DNA from: Geothrix edaphica
Lineage (GTDB): Bacteria; Acidobacteriota; Holophagae; Holophagales; Holophagaceae
NCBI RefSeq assembly: GCF_030268045.1
Contig: NZ_BSDC01000001.1
Span: 868,001 to 932,000, forward strand
Length of the DNA stretch: 64,000 bases
Direction of reading: 5' to 3'
Position 1 is the first letter of the stretch; each line of letters starts with the position of its first letter. The translations under genes and the position numbers were made by a program. The notes below the pieces were generated by a model, which was not told the DNA's origin, ran no database searches, and worked only from the letters and a program-made list of their open reading frames with translations. Shown in pieces: positions 37,082 through 46,010 of the stretch.

Positions 37082-37567
37082 GTGCTGCGACTACGCGGAA
37101 ACTCACCGGCCACAGTAGATGAGAAGGGACGACTGAAGCTCCCCTCTTCCTTCAAGGCCGAGCTCGAATCCTTCGCCCAGGGCGAGGGAGCGGAAGCTCT
37201 GCGTGAAGGTGCCGGCGCCCTGCGGCACTACCTGACTTCCCTGGACGGCCGCTCCGCCCGTCTCTACCCCCTGCCAGTCTGGGAGGCCATCGAGGCCCGC
37301 CTGGCGGGCCTGCCTTCGACCAGCCCCGCCAAGCGCAAGTTCCTGGAGACCACCGCCTACTTCGGCAGCGAGGTGGAGCCGGATGCCCAGGGCCGCTTTG
37401 TCATCCCGCCCATCCTGCGCGAGGCCGCGCAGCTCACGGGCGAAGTCGCCGTGCTGGGGCAGATGGATCACCTGGCCCTGTGGAACAAGGCCGGCTTCGA
37501 GCGCCGCCTGGCGGCTGAACCCCTGGGCGCCGACGACCTGGCCCAGCTCGCGGAACTGGGGATCTGA
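37082..37567 (+). CDS. mraZ: Transcriptional regulator MraZ
   Basis: A 161-residue ring-forming regulator with two SpoVT/AbrB-like repeats. The first is RGNSPATVDEKGRLKLPSSFKAEL (about 5-28), the second EVEPDAQGRFVIPPILREAAQL (about 97-118), each with the conserved D-x-x-G-R core. The segment between them is a few residues longer than usual (AQGEGAEALREGAGALRHY). It should bind the five boxes just upstream and repress its own operon. The start is GTG behind AAGG at 9 bases. Its stop overlaps the rsmH start (TGATG). Confidence 0.94.
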   Translation: MLRLRGNSPATVDEKGRLKLPSSFKAELESFAQGEGAEALREGAGALRHYLTSLDGRSARLYPLPVWEAIEARLAGLPSTSPAKRKFLETTAYFGSEVEPDAQGRFVIPPILREAAQLTGEVAVLGQMDHLALWNKAGFERRLAAEPLGADDLAQLAELGI

Positions 37568-38526
37568 TGATGACGATCCCCGTCCATGTCCCCGTGCTGC
37601 TCCAGGAAGTGCTGGACAGCCTCGTGCTGCCCCCGGCGGCCCGGGTTCTCGATCTCACCCTGGGGCTGGGCGGCCACGCCGAGGCCCTGCTGGCCCGCTG
37701 CGACAAGGCCGCCCGCTACCTGGGCGTGGATCGCGACCCCGAGGCGCGCTACCAGGCCCGTCGCCGTCTGGGGGACGACCTGCGCCTGGAGATCCTGGCG
37801 GGGAACTACGAAGACATCTGGAGCGATGCCCAGTTCCTGGCCTGGAAGGCCGAGTACGCCGCCGGCGGCTTCGACGCCATCCTCGCGGACCTCGGCGTCT
37901 CCACCCTCCAGCTCCGCACCCCGGAACGCGGCTTCAGCTTCCGGGACGACGGCCCCCTCGACATGCGCATGGATACCACGTCCGGCCCCACTGCCCTGGA
38001 ATGGATCGCGGAACAGACCGATGAAAGCCTGGCCGACGCGATCTACCAGTACGGCGAAGAGCGTGCCAGCCGGCCCATCGCCCGCGCCATCCTCCGGGCG
38101 CACCGCGAAGGCCGGCTGGCCACCACGAAGGATCTGGCCGAAGCCGTCTATACCGTCATTCCCCGGGAGCCCGCCAAGCGGAAGGGGCACAGCGACCCGG
38201 CCACCCGCACCTTCCAGGCCATCCGCATCGCGGTGAACGGCGAACTGGACCGCCTGGCCGCCGCCCTGGAAGCCGCCGTTGCCAACCTCCGCCCCGAAGG
38301 GCGCTTGGCCGTCATCAGCTTCCACAGTCTGGAGGACCGCATCGTCAAGCAGACCCTGCGCCGCCTCGCGGGCATCTACGACGGGCCGGGCCGGACGGCC
38401 CCCGCCGAACTCCCCAGGATCCTCAAGCTCATCCATCCCGGTGGTCTCGCCCCCAGCGAGGCCGAGGCCGCCGGGAATCCCCCCTCCCGTTCCGCCCGCC
38501 TCCGCGTGGCGGAGCGTCTCCCCTGA
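37567..38526 (+). CDS. rsmH: 16S rRNA (cytosine1402-N4)-methyltransferase RsmH
   Basis: A 319-residue enzyme (MraW) that methylates C1402 in the ribosomal P site. HVPVLLQEVLDSL starts the protein, LTLGLGGHAEALL is the SAM loop, and GVDRDPEA, FRDDGPLDMRMD, RTFQAIRIAVNGEL and VISFHSLEDRIVKQTLRRL are all family blocks. ATG 37567 or 37570 could initiate; the first overlaps the mraZ stop. Typical second gene of the dcw cluster. Confidence 0.96.
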   Translation: MMTIPVHVPVLLQEVLDSLVLPPAARVLDLTLGLGGHAEALLARCDKAARYLGVDRDPEARYQARRRLGDDLRLEILAGNYEDIWSDAQFLAWKAEYAAGGFDAILADLGVSTLQLRTPERGFSFRDDGPLDMRMDTTSGPTALEWIAEQTDESLADAIYQYGEERASRPIARAILRAHREGRLATTKDLAEAVYTVIPREPAKRKGHSDPATRTFQAIRIAVNGELDRLAAALEAAVANLRPEGRLAVISFHSLEDRIVKQTLRRLAGIYDGPGRTAPAELPRILKLIHPGGLAPSEAEAAGNPPSRSARLRVAERLP

Positions 38527-38537
38527 CCGAGGTACCC

Positions 38538-38906
38538 ATGGCCGCCGGAACCCTCCCGAGCCCCACCCCTCCCGTCCGCATGGTCGAGAGCGAGGGCATC
38601 CTGCGCATGCTGCTCCTTGTGCTGGCCCTGGCCATGCCCCTGGCCACCCTCGCCTACCTGAAGATCCAGAGCACCCGCCTGAGCTACGCCATGGGCGAGC
38701 TGAAGGAGCGCATCCGCAAGGAAGAGGAGCTGCAGCGCAAGCTCCTGCTGGAGCGCAGCCGGTACCAGCGGGATGAGGAAGTCCAGGGCTACGCCCAGAA
38801 GGCCGGGCTCCAGCCCCGCAAGCAGGGGCACCTGATCCGCCGCGCCTTCACACCCGAGGATCAGCGCCTTGCCAAGCTCCGCCCGGTCTCGTCCGATGGA
38901 TTGTAG
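38538..38906 (+). CDS. ftsL: FtsL-like cell division protein
   Basis: A 122-residue bitopic membrane protein. Residues about 1-22 are cytoplasmic and Pro-rich, 23-41 form the membrane helix (LRMLLLVLALAMPLATLAYL), and 42-80 a charged coiled coil (MGELKERIRKEEELQRKLLLERSRYQRDEEVQ). The last part is basic. Sequence identity with known FtsL is not expected, since the family is very divergent; size, topology and position between rsmH and ftsI support it. It would form the FtsQLB divisome scaffold with proteins encoded elsewhere. Confidence 0.8.
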   Translation: MAAGTLPSPTPPVRMVESEGILRMLLLVLALAMPLATLAYLKIQSTRLSYAMGELKERIRKEEELQRKLLLERSRYQRDEEVQGYAQKAGLQPRKQGHLIRRAFTPEDQRLAKLRPVSSDGL

Positions 38907-38961
38907 TCTGTAGGCTGGGGGCTGCGGCCCCGCCACCGCGTCATCCAGCCCCGGCCTTCCC

Positions 38962-41103
38962 GTGTCCATCCGTTTCGCCACCGAGCCCCGCATCTCCCGC
39001 CGCCTGCTGGGCCGGCAGGATCCCCAGGATCTGCTGAGCCAGCGCCTGCCCTGGATCCTGGGCGGCATGGCCTTCTGGGCCCTGTGCATCCTGCTGCGGC
39101 TGCTCTGGCTGCAGGGGGTGGAGCACAACCGCTACCGGGCCCGGGCCGAGCAGCAGCACACCACCATCGTGCCGATCCCGCCCATCCGGGGCGAGCTCCG
39201 GGACCGGCGCGGGGAGCCCCTGGCCATCTCCATCAAGGTCGAGAGCCTCTTCGTGGATCCCCGCGTGTTCTACCCGGACTACAAGCCGGGGAAGGGGGAG
39301 GAGCGCCAGTGGGGCGAGCCCGACCGGAAGGCCGCCGCCGCCGTGGCCGCGAAGCTGGCACCCATCCTGGACCAGACCCGGGGCCAGGTGCTGGAGAAGC
39401 TCCTCCGCAAGAAGACCTTCGTCTACCTGGAGCGGCACCTGCCGCCCATCAAGACGGCCGCCGTGCGGGCGCTGAACCTGGATGGCGTGGAGTTCCAGCC
39501 CGAGAGCCGCCGCTTCTACCCCCGGGGCAGCTTGGCCGCGCAGATCATCGGCTTCACCAACATCGACGGCTTCGGCCAGCTGGGCATCGAGCAGACCTAC
39601 GACAAGCAGCTGGCCGGCGTGAAGGGCGAGCTTATCGCCCCGAAGGACGCCCACGGCAAGCTGCTCATCCTCCAGGAGAACTACAGCCAGGTGCCCGTGA
39701 ACGGGGCGTCGCTCCAGCTCAGCCTGGACGCCTCCATCCAGCACATCGTGGAGGACGCCCTGGAGGAGGGCGTGCGCCTCTCCCGGCCCCGCACGGCCTA
39801 TGCCGTGGTGGTGGATCCCCGCACCGGGGAGATCCTGGCCATGGCCGGCACGCCCACCTTCGACCCGAACCACATCCTGCCCAAGAAGTTCCGCAACCGG
39901 GCCGAGTCCGAGCTTTCCACCGCCGAGCGGGAGGAGCTGCGCCGGGAGCTGGAGCGCCAGAAGGCGGCCCGCAAGGTGCATCCGGTGGAGGACGTCTACG
40001 AGCCCGGCTCCACCATGAAGATCTTCACCGCGGCCATGGCCCTGGAGGAGCGCAAGGTCCACCTGGGCGAGCGCATCGACTGCATGTCGGGCCGCTGGCT
40101 CTACAGCCCCAAGATCCCCCCCATTACGGATACCCACCGCCACGGGCTGCTCACCTTCGAGGAAGTGCTCTGGCAGAGCTCCAACATCGGCGCCGCCAAG
40201 ATCGGCATCCGCCTCGATCCGACGATGCACTACCAGTACCTCCGGAAATTCGGCTTCGGGGACGCCACGGGCCTGAACTTCCCCGGGGAGAGCTCCGGGC
40301 GCCTCATCGCGCCGGACCGCTGGAGCGTGCCCACCCAGTACACGATGTCGTACGGCTACGGGCTGAGCACCACGCCCCTGCAGATCCTCATGGCCGGGTG
40401 TGTTTTGGCCAACGGGGGCAAGCTCATGCAGCCGATCCTCGTGCAGCGCATCTACAACGACAAGGGCCTGCTGCTGAAGGAGTTCAAGCCCACCGTGCGC
40501 AGCCAGGTCCTCAGCGAGGAGACGGCGAACCTGATGAAGGAGACGCTGAAGGGCGTGATCACCCAGGGCACGGGCAAGCGGGCCAAGCTCGACAACGGGG
40601 TGGAGGCCTTCGGCAAGACCGGCACCAGCCGCAAGCTCATTGATGGACAGTACGATCCCAAGCGCCACTACGCCTCCTTCATGGGGTTCTTCCCCGCGGA
40701 CAAGCCGCAGTTCGGCGTCCTCGTGATGCTCGACGACCCCGCCGGCGACACCACCGGCGGCGACGTGGCAGCGCCGCTGTTCAAGCGCATCGGCGACGGC
40801 ATCCTCCGCTTCCGGCAGACCGCCGCCGATCCGGATCGCGAGGCGGACCTTAAGCTGTCCCTGCGCGACTGGCCCGTGAGCGAGACCGACGAGGCGGCCC
40901 TGCACGTGGAGCGTGGCCGGGTGCCCGACCTGCAGGGGCTGAGCCTCAAGGCCGCCATCCATCGCGTGGTGCTGGTGGGCGGGACCCCCAAGGTGGAGGC
41001 GGCGCCTGGCGTCACGGCCACCCATGTGGTGGGCCAGAGCCCCAGTCCCGGCGCGCCGCTGGAGCCGGGCACCGTGGTGAAGATCAAGGCGGGGATGCCA
41101 TGA
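38962..41103 (+). CDS. ftsI: Penicillin-binding protein (FtsI-type transpeptidase) with PASTA domain
   Basis: A 713-residue class B PBP that cross-links septal peptidoglycan. A membrane anchor is at 30-50. The pedestal domain starts at RGELRDRRGEPLA. The transpeptidase has S350-T-M-K353 (EPGSTMKIFT), S406-S-N408 and K552-T-G554. The last about 65 residues, VPDLQGLSLKAAIHRVVLVGG to VVKIKAGMP, form one PASTA domain, as in SpoVD-like PBPs of some Gram-positives and in several acidobacterial and delta-type bacteria. The start is GTG. The stop overlaps the murE ATG. Confidence 0.95.
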   Translation: MSIRFATEPRISRRLLGRQDPQDLLSQRLPWILGGMAFWALCILLRLLWLQGVEHNRYRARAEQQHTTIVPIPPIRGELRDRRGEPLAISIKVESLFVDPRVFYPDYKPGKGEERQWGEPDRKAAAAVAAKLAPILDQTRGQVLEKLLRKKTFVYLERHLPPIKTAAVRALNLDGVEFQPESRRFYPRGSLAAQIIGFTNIDGFGQLGIEQTYDKQLAGVKGELIAPKDAHGKLLILQENYSQVPVNGASLQLSLDASIQHIVEDALEEGVRLSRPRTAYAVVVDPRTGEILAMAGTPTFDPNHILPKKFRNRAESELSTAEREELRRELERQKAARKVHPVEDVYEPGSTMKIFTAAMALEERKVHLGERIDCMSGRWLYSPKIPPITDTHRHGLLTFEEVLWQSSNIGAAKIGIRLDPTMHYQYLRKFGFGDATGLNFPGESSGRLIAPDRWSVPTQYTMSYGYGLSTTPLQILMAGCVLANGGKLMQPILVQRIYNDKGLLLKEFKPTVRSQVLSEETANLMKETLKGVITQGTGKRAKLDNGVEAFGKTGTSRKLIDGQYDPKRHYASFMGFFPADKPQFGVLVMLDDPAGDTTGGDVAAPLFKRIGDGILRFRQTAADPDREADLKLSLRDWPVSETDEAALHVERGRVPDLQGLSLKAAIHRVVLVGGTPKVEAAPGVTATHVVGQSPSPGAPLEPGTVVKIKAGMP

Positions 41104-42557
41104 AGCTGGATGCGCTCATCGAGGGGTTCGCGGTCCGGCATTCCGGCCCAGATGCGGAGGTGGTGGATCTCACCAGCGACAGCCGCGAGGTCCGCCCCGG
41201 GTGGGTTTTCCTGGCCCTCAAGGGGGAGAAGGCCGATGGCGCCGCCTTCGTGCCCCAGGCCCTGGGGCAGGGCGCTTCGGCGGTGATCTCCGAGGCGGCG
41301 CTGGGGCTGCCTTCGACTGTCGCGGACTGCGCCTTCACAGAGGAGCCCCGCCTCGCCATGGCGGAGCTGGCCCGCCGCCTGCATGGCGCGCCGGACCAGC
41401 GCCTGGCCCTCATCGGCGTCACAGGCACCAACGGCAAGACCACCACCACCACGCTCATCCGCCAGCTCCTGCGGGGGGCCGGGATCGGCTGCGGGGTGGT
41501 GGGGACGGTCCTGAATGCCGCGGGCGACCTGGAAGAGGAAGCCGTCCGCACCACGCCCGAAAGCCCGGCCTTCTACCGCTGGCTGCACCGCAGCGTGGCA
41601 GCGGGCGATGCGGCCTCGGCGGTGGAGGTGAGCAGCCACGCCCTCTGCCTGGGCCGGGTCCACGGGGCGCGGTTCCGCGTGGGCGTCTTTACGAACCTCA
41701 CCCAGGACCATCTGGACTTCCACGGCACTCTGGAAGCCTACTTCGAGGCCAAGCACCGGCTGGTGGCCCAGAGCGACCGCTTCCTGGTGAATGCCGACGA
41801 CCCCTGGGGCCGAGGTCTGCTGGAGCGGGAGGGCCACGTCAGCTACGCCGTGGACCGGCCCGCCTGCTACCGGGCCCACGGCTTGGAGCTGGGCCCCACG
41901 GGCACCCGCTTCACCCTGCACTCGGCCAGGGGCAGCTGGGAGGTCCAGAGCCCGCTGCTGGGGCGGTTCAACGTCTACAACCTGGTGGCGGCCCTGGCCG
42001 CCTGCGCCGAGGCGGGCTTCGACCTGGATCGCCTGGTCCCCGCCGCCCGGAAGGTCAGCGGTGCCCCGGGCCGCCTGGAGCGGGTGGACTGCGGCCAGCC
42101 CTTCGGCGTGATGGTGGACTACGCGCACACGCCGGACGCCCTGGAGAAGCTGCTGGCAGAAGGCCGGCGCCTGCTGCCAACCGGCGGCCGCCTGCATGTG
42201 CTCTTCGGCTGCGGCGGCGACCGCGACCGCGCCAAGCGCCCCCTCATGGCCGCCGCCGTGGCCGCCGGCGCGGATGTCCTCTGGCACACCAGCGACAACC
42301 CCCGCACGGAGGATCCCGAGCGCATCCTCGACGATGCGGCGCCGGGGATTCCGGAAGCCATTCGCACGAATCGGGCGCGGTACCACCGCAACGCCGATCG
42401 TCGGGAGTCCGTGCGCCAGGCCCTGGCGGACTGCCGCCCCGGCGACCTGCTGCTGCTGGCCGGGAAGGGCCATGAGCCCTACCAGGAGATCCACGGCGTG
42501 AAACACCCCTACAGCGACCGCGCGGCGGTCGAGGCGGCCCTCGGAGGTCCGCGGTGA
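41100..42557 (+). CDS. murE: UDP-N-acetylmuramoyl-tripeptide synthetase, meso-diaminopimelate type
   Basis: A 485-residue Mur ligase that adds the third peptide residue to UDP-MurNAc-dipeptide. The ATP loop is GVTGTNGKTTTT at 106-117, the likely carbamylated Lys is K218 (YFEAKHRL), and VMVDYAHTPDALEKLL follows. D399-N-P-R402 is the motif that selects meso-diaminopimelate over lysine, so the wall is of the Gram-negative type. ATGA overlap with ftsI and GTGA overlap with the following gene show tight coupling. Confidence 0.97.
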   Translation: MKLDALIEGFAVRHSGPDAEVVDLTSDSREVRPGWVFLALKGEKADGAAFVPQALGQGASAVISEAALGLPSTVADCAFTEEPRLAMAELARRLHGAPDQRLALIGVTGTNGKTTTTTLIRQLLRGAGIGCGVVGTVLNAAGDLEEEAVRTTPESPAFYRWLHRSVAAGDAASAVEVSSHALCLGRVHGARFRVGVFTNLTQDHLDFHGTLEAYFEAKHRLVAQSDRFLVNADDPWGRGLLEREGHVSYAVDRPACYRAHGLELGPTGTRFTLHSARGSWEVQSPLLGRFNVYNLVAALAACAEAGFDLDRLVPAARKVSGAPGRLERVDCGQPFGVMVDYAHTPDALEKLLAEGRRLLPTGGRLHVLFGCGGDRDRAKRPLMAAAVAAGADVLWHTSDNPRTEDPERILDDAAPGIPEAIRTNRARYHRNADRRESVRQALADCRPGDLLLLAGKGHEPYQEIHGVKHPYSDRAAVEAALGGPR

Positions 42558-43540
42558 CCCGCCTCCTCCCCGTCACCGGGCCGGAGGATCCGGCCATCCA
42601 GGAGGCCGCGACCCTGCTGCGGGCCGGGGGCCTGGTGGCCTTCCCCACGGAGACGGTGTACGGCCTGGGGGCGGACGGCCTGAACCCCGAGGCCGTGGCG
42701 AAGATCTACGCAGCCAAGGGCCGGCCCGCCACCAACCCGGTGATCCTCCACGTGGCCGATGCCGCCGCCGCCCAAGCGCTGGTGTCCCACTGGCCCACGG
42801 AGGCCCAGGCCCTGGCGGAGCGGTTCTGGCCCGGCCCGCTCACTCTGGTGCTGCCGGCCTCGGAGCGAGTGCCTTCCATCGTCCGCGCGGGCGGTCCCTC
42901 CGTGGCCCTGCGCTGCCCGGCCCATCCCGTGGCCCTGGCCCTGATCCGCGCCGCGGACCGGCCCCTGGCCGCCCCCAGCGCCAACCGCAGTCAGCACCTG
43001 TCGCCCACCCTTGCCCGGCACGTGGCCTCCAGCCTGGGGGACGCGGTGGATCTGATCCTGGACGCCGGCCCCACGGCGGCGGGCCTCGAGTCCACCATCC
43101 TCGACCTGACCGGGGCCCGGCCGCGCATCCTGCGTCCCGGCCCCCTCGGCCCAGCGGAGCTGGCGACCCTGGTGGGACCCATCGAGCTCTGGGAGGGCGC
43201 GGTGAGGGCGGGCGAGGTGCAGGCGGCCCCGGGGATGGCCGAGCGCCACTACGCGCCCCGGGCCAGGCTGGAGCTGGTGGCGCCCGGGACCGGGGCGCAT
43301 GCCGTCTCCGGTGCGGTGGCCTATGTGGGCCTTGGATCGCTGCCCCCCCTGCCTGAGGGGGTTCGCGGCATCCTCCTGCCGCTGGACGCGGAGGTGGTGG
43401 GCGCGCGCCTCTACGCCCTCCTCCATGAACTGGATGACACTGGCTTCGAGCGTATCTTCATGGAGCGCCCGCCGGAGGACGAGCGCTGGCTGGCGGTGCG
43501 CGACCGTCTGCGGCGGGCCTCCGCCAAGGAGCTGCCATGA
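42554..43540 (+). CDS. Sua5/YwlC-type threonylcarbamoyl-AMP synthase
   Basis: A 328-residue enzyme that makes threonylcarbamoyl-AMP for t6A37 in ANN-decoding tRNAs. The TsaC/YrdC domain (1-200) has FPTETVYGLGADGLNPEAVAKIYAAKGRPATNPVILHV and SANRSQHLSPT. The PGMAERHYAPRARLELV linker and the C-terminal about 110 residues form a Sua5 domain, so it is the long Sua5 type rather than short TsaC. It starts with GTG overlapping the murE stop and ends overlapping murF. A translation gene inside a dcw cluster is unusual. Confidence 0.92.
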   Translation: MTRLLPVTGPEDPAIQEAATLLRAGGLVAFPTETVYGLGADGLNPEAVAKIYAAKGRPATNPVILHVADAAAAQALVSHWPTEAQALAERFWPGPLTLVLPASERVPSIVRAGGPSVALRCPAHPVALALIRAADRPLAAPSANRSQHLSPTLARHVASSLGDAVDLILDAGPTAAGLESTILDLTGARPRILRPGPLGPAELATLVGPIELWEGAVRAGEVQAAPGMAERHYAPRARLELVAPGTGAHAVSGAVAYVGLGSLPPLPEGVRGILLPLDAEVVGARLYALLHELDDTGFERIFMERPPEDERWLAVRDRLRRASAKELP

Positions 43541-44886
43541 GCCTCTGGTCCCTGTTCCAGGCTGCTTACCAGGTGGGTGGCGAGGTCCTTGGCGATGGCG
43601 CCGTGGTGCCGTCGTCCCTTTCGCTGGATACCCGGACGATCCAGCCCGGCGCCTGCTTCGTGGCTCTGCGGGCGGAGCGGGACGGGCATGACTTCATCGG
43701 CCAGGCCGAGGCCAAGGGGGCCGCGGCCCTCCTGGTGGACCATCCGGTGGACAGCGACTGTCCACAGCTTGTGGTGCCCGACACGGAGGTGGCCCTCCAA
43801 CGCTGGGGTCAGACCCGGCTGGCGGCGGTCCGGCCGAGGGCCGTCTTCGGCGTCACTGGCAGTGTCGGCAAGACCAGTACCAAGGAACTGCTGGCGGCGG
43901 CCGTGGGGGGGTGGAAGACACCGGGCAACCGCAACAACACCCTGGGCCTGCCCGAGGCCCTGGCCACGCTGCCGGAGGGCCTGGGAGCGGCGGTGCTGGA
44001 GATGGGCATGAGCACGCCCGGAGAGATCCAGCTCCTCACGGAGATCGCACCCCTGGACTTCGGGATCATCACGCTGGTGGGGACCGCCCATGCCGAGAAC
44101 TTCGCTCACGGTCAGCAGGGCATCGCCGAAGCCAAGGGTGAGCTGGTGGCCGGTCTGGTTCCCGGTGGCGTCTGGGCCCACCTCGCCTCGGACCCCTGGT
44201 GTCGCTGGATCGCGGAGCAGCCCTGGGCCCGGCATGCAGTGGCCCTGCCCGTGGGTGAGGGGCACCCCTACGATTGGGAAGGCATCGCGTCCCTGGGGGC
44301 CGCGGGCGGGGCCTTCCTCATGCGGACGCCGCAGGGCGCGTTCCCGGTGCGGATCCAGCTTTCCGGAGAACACCAGGTGCGCAATGCCGCCCTGGCCGCA
44401 GCCATCGCCGTCCAGGCCGGGTTCGACCCGAAGCAGGTGGCGGCGGGTCTCGGCTCGGTGGCTCCCGACCCCGGGCGCGGGAGGCTCCACACGCTGGCCG
44501 GAGGTGGCTGCCTGCTGGATGAGACCTACAACGCCAGTCCCGACTCCATCCTGGCCTGCGCCCGGGCCCTGCTCCAGCTCCCCGGTGAGGAGGCCGTGGC
44601 GGTGCTCGGCTCCATGCGGGAGCTGGGTCTGGAGGCCCCGCGGATCCACCGGGAGACCGGCGCGGCCCTGAAGGCCCTGGGCCTGTCGCGGCTCTGGGCC
44701 TACGGGGAGTTCGCGAAGGACTACGCGGAAGGCTTCGGCCTGAGGGCTGTGGCCTTCCCGGATTTCGAAGCCCTCCGCGACGATGCCGCCGGTCTCTCCG
44801 CAATCCCGCCGGGAGCCCGTATCCTGGTGAAGGGCAGCCGGTTCTGGCGCGCGGAGCGCGTCGTGGATTGGCTCCTCAACCGCTGA
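43537..44886 (+). CDS. murF: UDP-N-acetylmuramoyl-tripeptide-D-Ala-D-Ala ligase
   Basis: A 449-residue Mur ligase that adds D-Ala-D-Ala. SLDTRTIQPGACFVALRAERDGHDF is the N-terminal substrate domain, and GVTGSVGKTSTKELLA (106-121) the P-loop. PGNRNNTLGLPEALATL, EMGMSTPGEIQLL, and DETYNASPDSILACARAL with the central-domain metal ligands follow in order. Its ATG overlaps the stop of the Sua5-type gene. The C-terminal ligase domain is complete (ILVKGSRFWRAERVVDWLL). Confidence 0.95.
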   Translation: MSLWSLFQAAYQVGGEVLGDGAVVPSSLSLDTRTIQPGACFVALRAERDGHDFIGQAEAKGAAALLVDHPVDSDCPQLVVPDTEVALQRWGQTRLAAVRPRAVFGVTGSVGKTSTKELLAAAVGGWKTPGNRNNTLGLPEALATLPEGLGAAVLEMGMSTPGEIQLLTEIAPLDFGIITLVGTAHAENFAHGQQGIAEAKGELVAGLVPGGVWAHLASDPWCRWIAEQPWARHAVALPVGEGHPYDWEGIASLGAAGGAFLMRTPQGAFPVRIQLSGEHQVRNAALAAAIAVQAGFDPKQVAAGLGSVAPDPGRGRLHTLAGGGCLLDETYNASPDSILACARALLQLPGEEAVAVLGSMRELGLEAPRIHRETGAALKALGLSRLWAYGEFAKDYAEGFGLRAVAFPDFEALRDDAAGLSAIPPGARILVKGSRFWRAERVVDWLLNR

Positions 44887-44909
44887 CTTCAGACCTTCAG
44901 ACTTCAGAC
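44887..44909 (+). repeat. Three tandem CTTCAGAC units before mraY
   Basis: CTTCAGAC occurs at 44887, 44895 and 44902 (periods of 8 and 7 bases), followed by TCCGGACTCC. They fill most of the 35-base gap between murF and mraY. No terminator or promoter is seen; the mraY ribosome binding site (GGA, 7 bases before the ATG) is weak. Confidence 0.5.
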
Positions 44910-44921
44910 TCCGGACTCCCC

Positions 44922-46010
44922 ATGCTGCCTTGGCTCCTCTATCCCTTCCGTGACGTGATCCCGGGTTTCTCGGTCTTCCGCTACGTGACCTTCCGGACCG
45001 CCCTGGCCGCCGCCACGGCCATGGTGCTGAGCCTGCTGCTGGGTCCCTGGGTGATCCGCACGCTGACCGCCCTCAAGATGGGCCAGCACATCCGCGACGT
45101 GGGCCCTGAGCACCACCAGAAGAAGGCGGGGACCCCCACGATGGGCGGCATCCTCATCCTGCTGGTGATCACGGTCTCCACGCTGCTCTGGTGCGATCTC
45201 AAGAGTGGTGCCATCTGGGTGGCGCTCATGGCGCTGCTGGGCTTCGGCACCGTGGGCGCCTTCGATGACGCCCAGAAGCTGCTGAAGAAGCAGAACCTGG
45301 GCCTCACCAGCTGGCAGAAGATGGCCCTGCTCACCGGCATCTCGCTGCTGGTGGCCTGGCTCATCCTGCATTTCGGCCTCCGAGGCACGGCGACCAGCCA
45401 GCTCTCCATGCCCTTCTTCAAAAAATTCCGACCCGACGTGGGGGTGCTCCTCATCCCCTGGATCTGGCTGGTCATGGTGGGCACGAGCAACGCGGTGAAC
45501 CTCACGGACGGGCTCGACGGGCTCGCCATCGGCGGCACGCTCATCGTGTCGCTCACCTACGCGATCCTGGCCTACATCGTGGGCCACGCGAAGATCGCGG
45601 CCTACCTGGTGGTGCCCCATGTACCCGGCGGCGCGGAGCTCTCCGTCTTCATGGGCGCCATGGCGGGGGCCTGCCTGGGCTTCCTGTGGTTCAACGCCCA
45701 CCCGGCGGAGGTCTTCATGGGTGACACCGGCTCCCTGGGCCTGGGCGGGGCACTGGGCACCGTGGCCGTGGTCATCAAGCAGGAAGTACTGCTGGTCATC
45801 GCGGGCGGGCTCTTCGTGCTGGAGGCCGTGAGCGTCATCCTCCAGGTTGGCAGCTTCAAGCTGCGCGGCGGGAAGCGCATCTTCCGCATGGCGCCCTTCC
45901 ACCACCACCTCGAGCTGGGCGGGCTCCAGGAGACCAAAGTGGTGATCCGTCTCTGGATCACCGCCATCGTCTGCTCGATCCTGGCGCTCAGCTCTCTGAA
46001 GCTTCGCTAG
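44922..46010 (+). CDS. mraY: Phospho-N-acetylmuramoyl-pentapeptide transferase
   Basis: A 362-residue membrane enzyme with ten hydrophobic segments that transfers phospho-MurNAc-pentapeptide to undecaprenyl phosphate, giving lipid I. Family blocks are KKAGTPTMGGILIL, GFGTVGAFDDAQKLLKKQNLGL with the Asp pair, NAVNLTDGLDGLAIGG, EVFMGDTGSLGLGGALG and the cytoplasmic FRMAPFHHHLEL histidines. The ATG at 44922 gives the family start; an upstream frame extension has no support. The 3' end overlaps the convergent EAL gene by 23 bases. Confidence 0.97.
   Translation: MLPWLLYPFRDVIPGFSVFRYVTFRTALAAATAMVLSLLLGPWVIRTLTALKMGQHIRDVGPEHHQKKAGTPTMGGILILLVITVSTLLWCDLKSGAIWVALMALLGFGTVGAFDDAQKLLKKQNLGLTSWQKMALLTGISLLVAWLILHFGLRGTATSQLSMPFFKKFRPDVGVLLIPWIWLVMVGTSNAVNLTDGLDGLAIGGTLIVSLTYAILAYIVGHAKIAAYLVVPHVPGGAELSVFMGAMAGACLGFLWFNAHPAEVFMGDTGSLGLGGALGTVAVVIKQEVLLVIAGGLFVLEAVSVILQVGSFKLRGGKRIFRMAPFHHHLELGGLQETKVVIRLWITAIVCSILALSSLKLR

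Noticed and set aside
38941-42506. Long minus-strand frames over ftsI and murE
   Set aside because: Antisense shadows with repetitive His/Gln/Leu composition and no recognisable domain.
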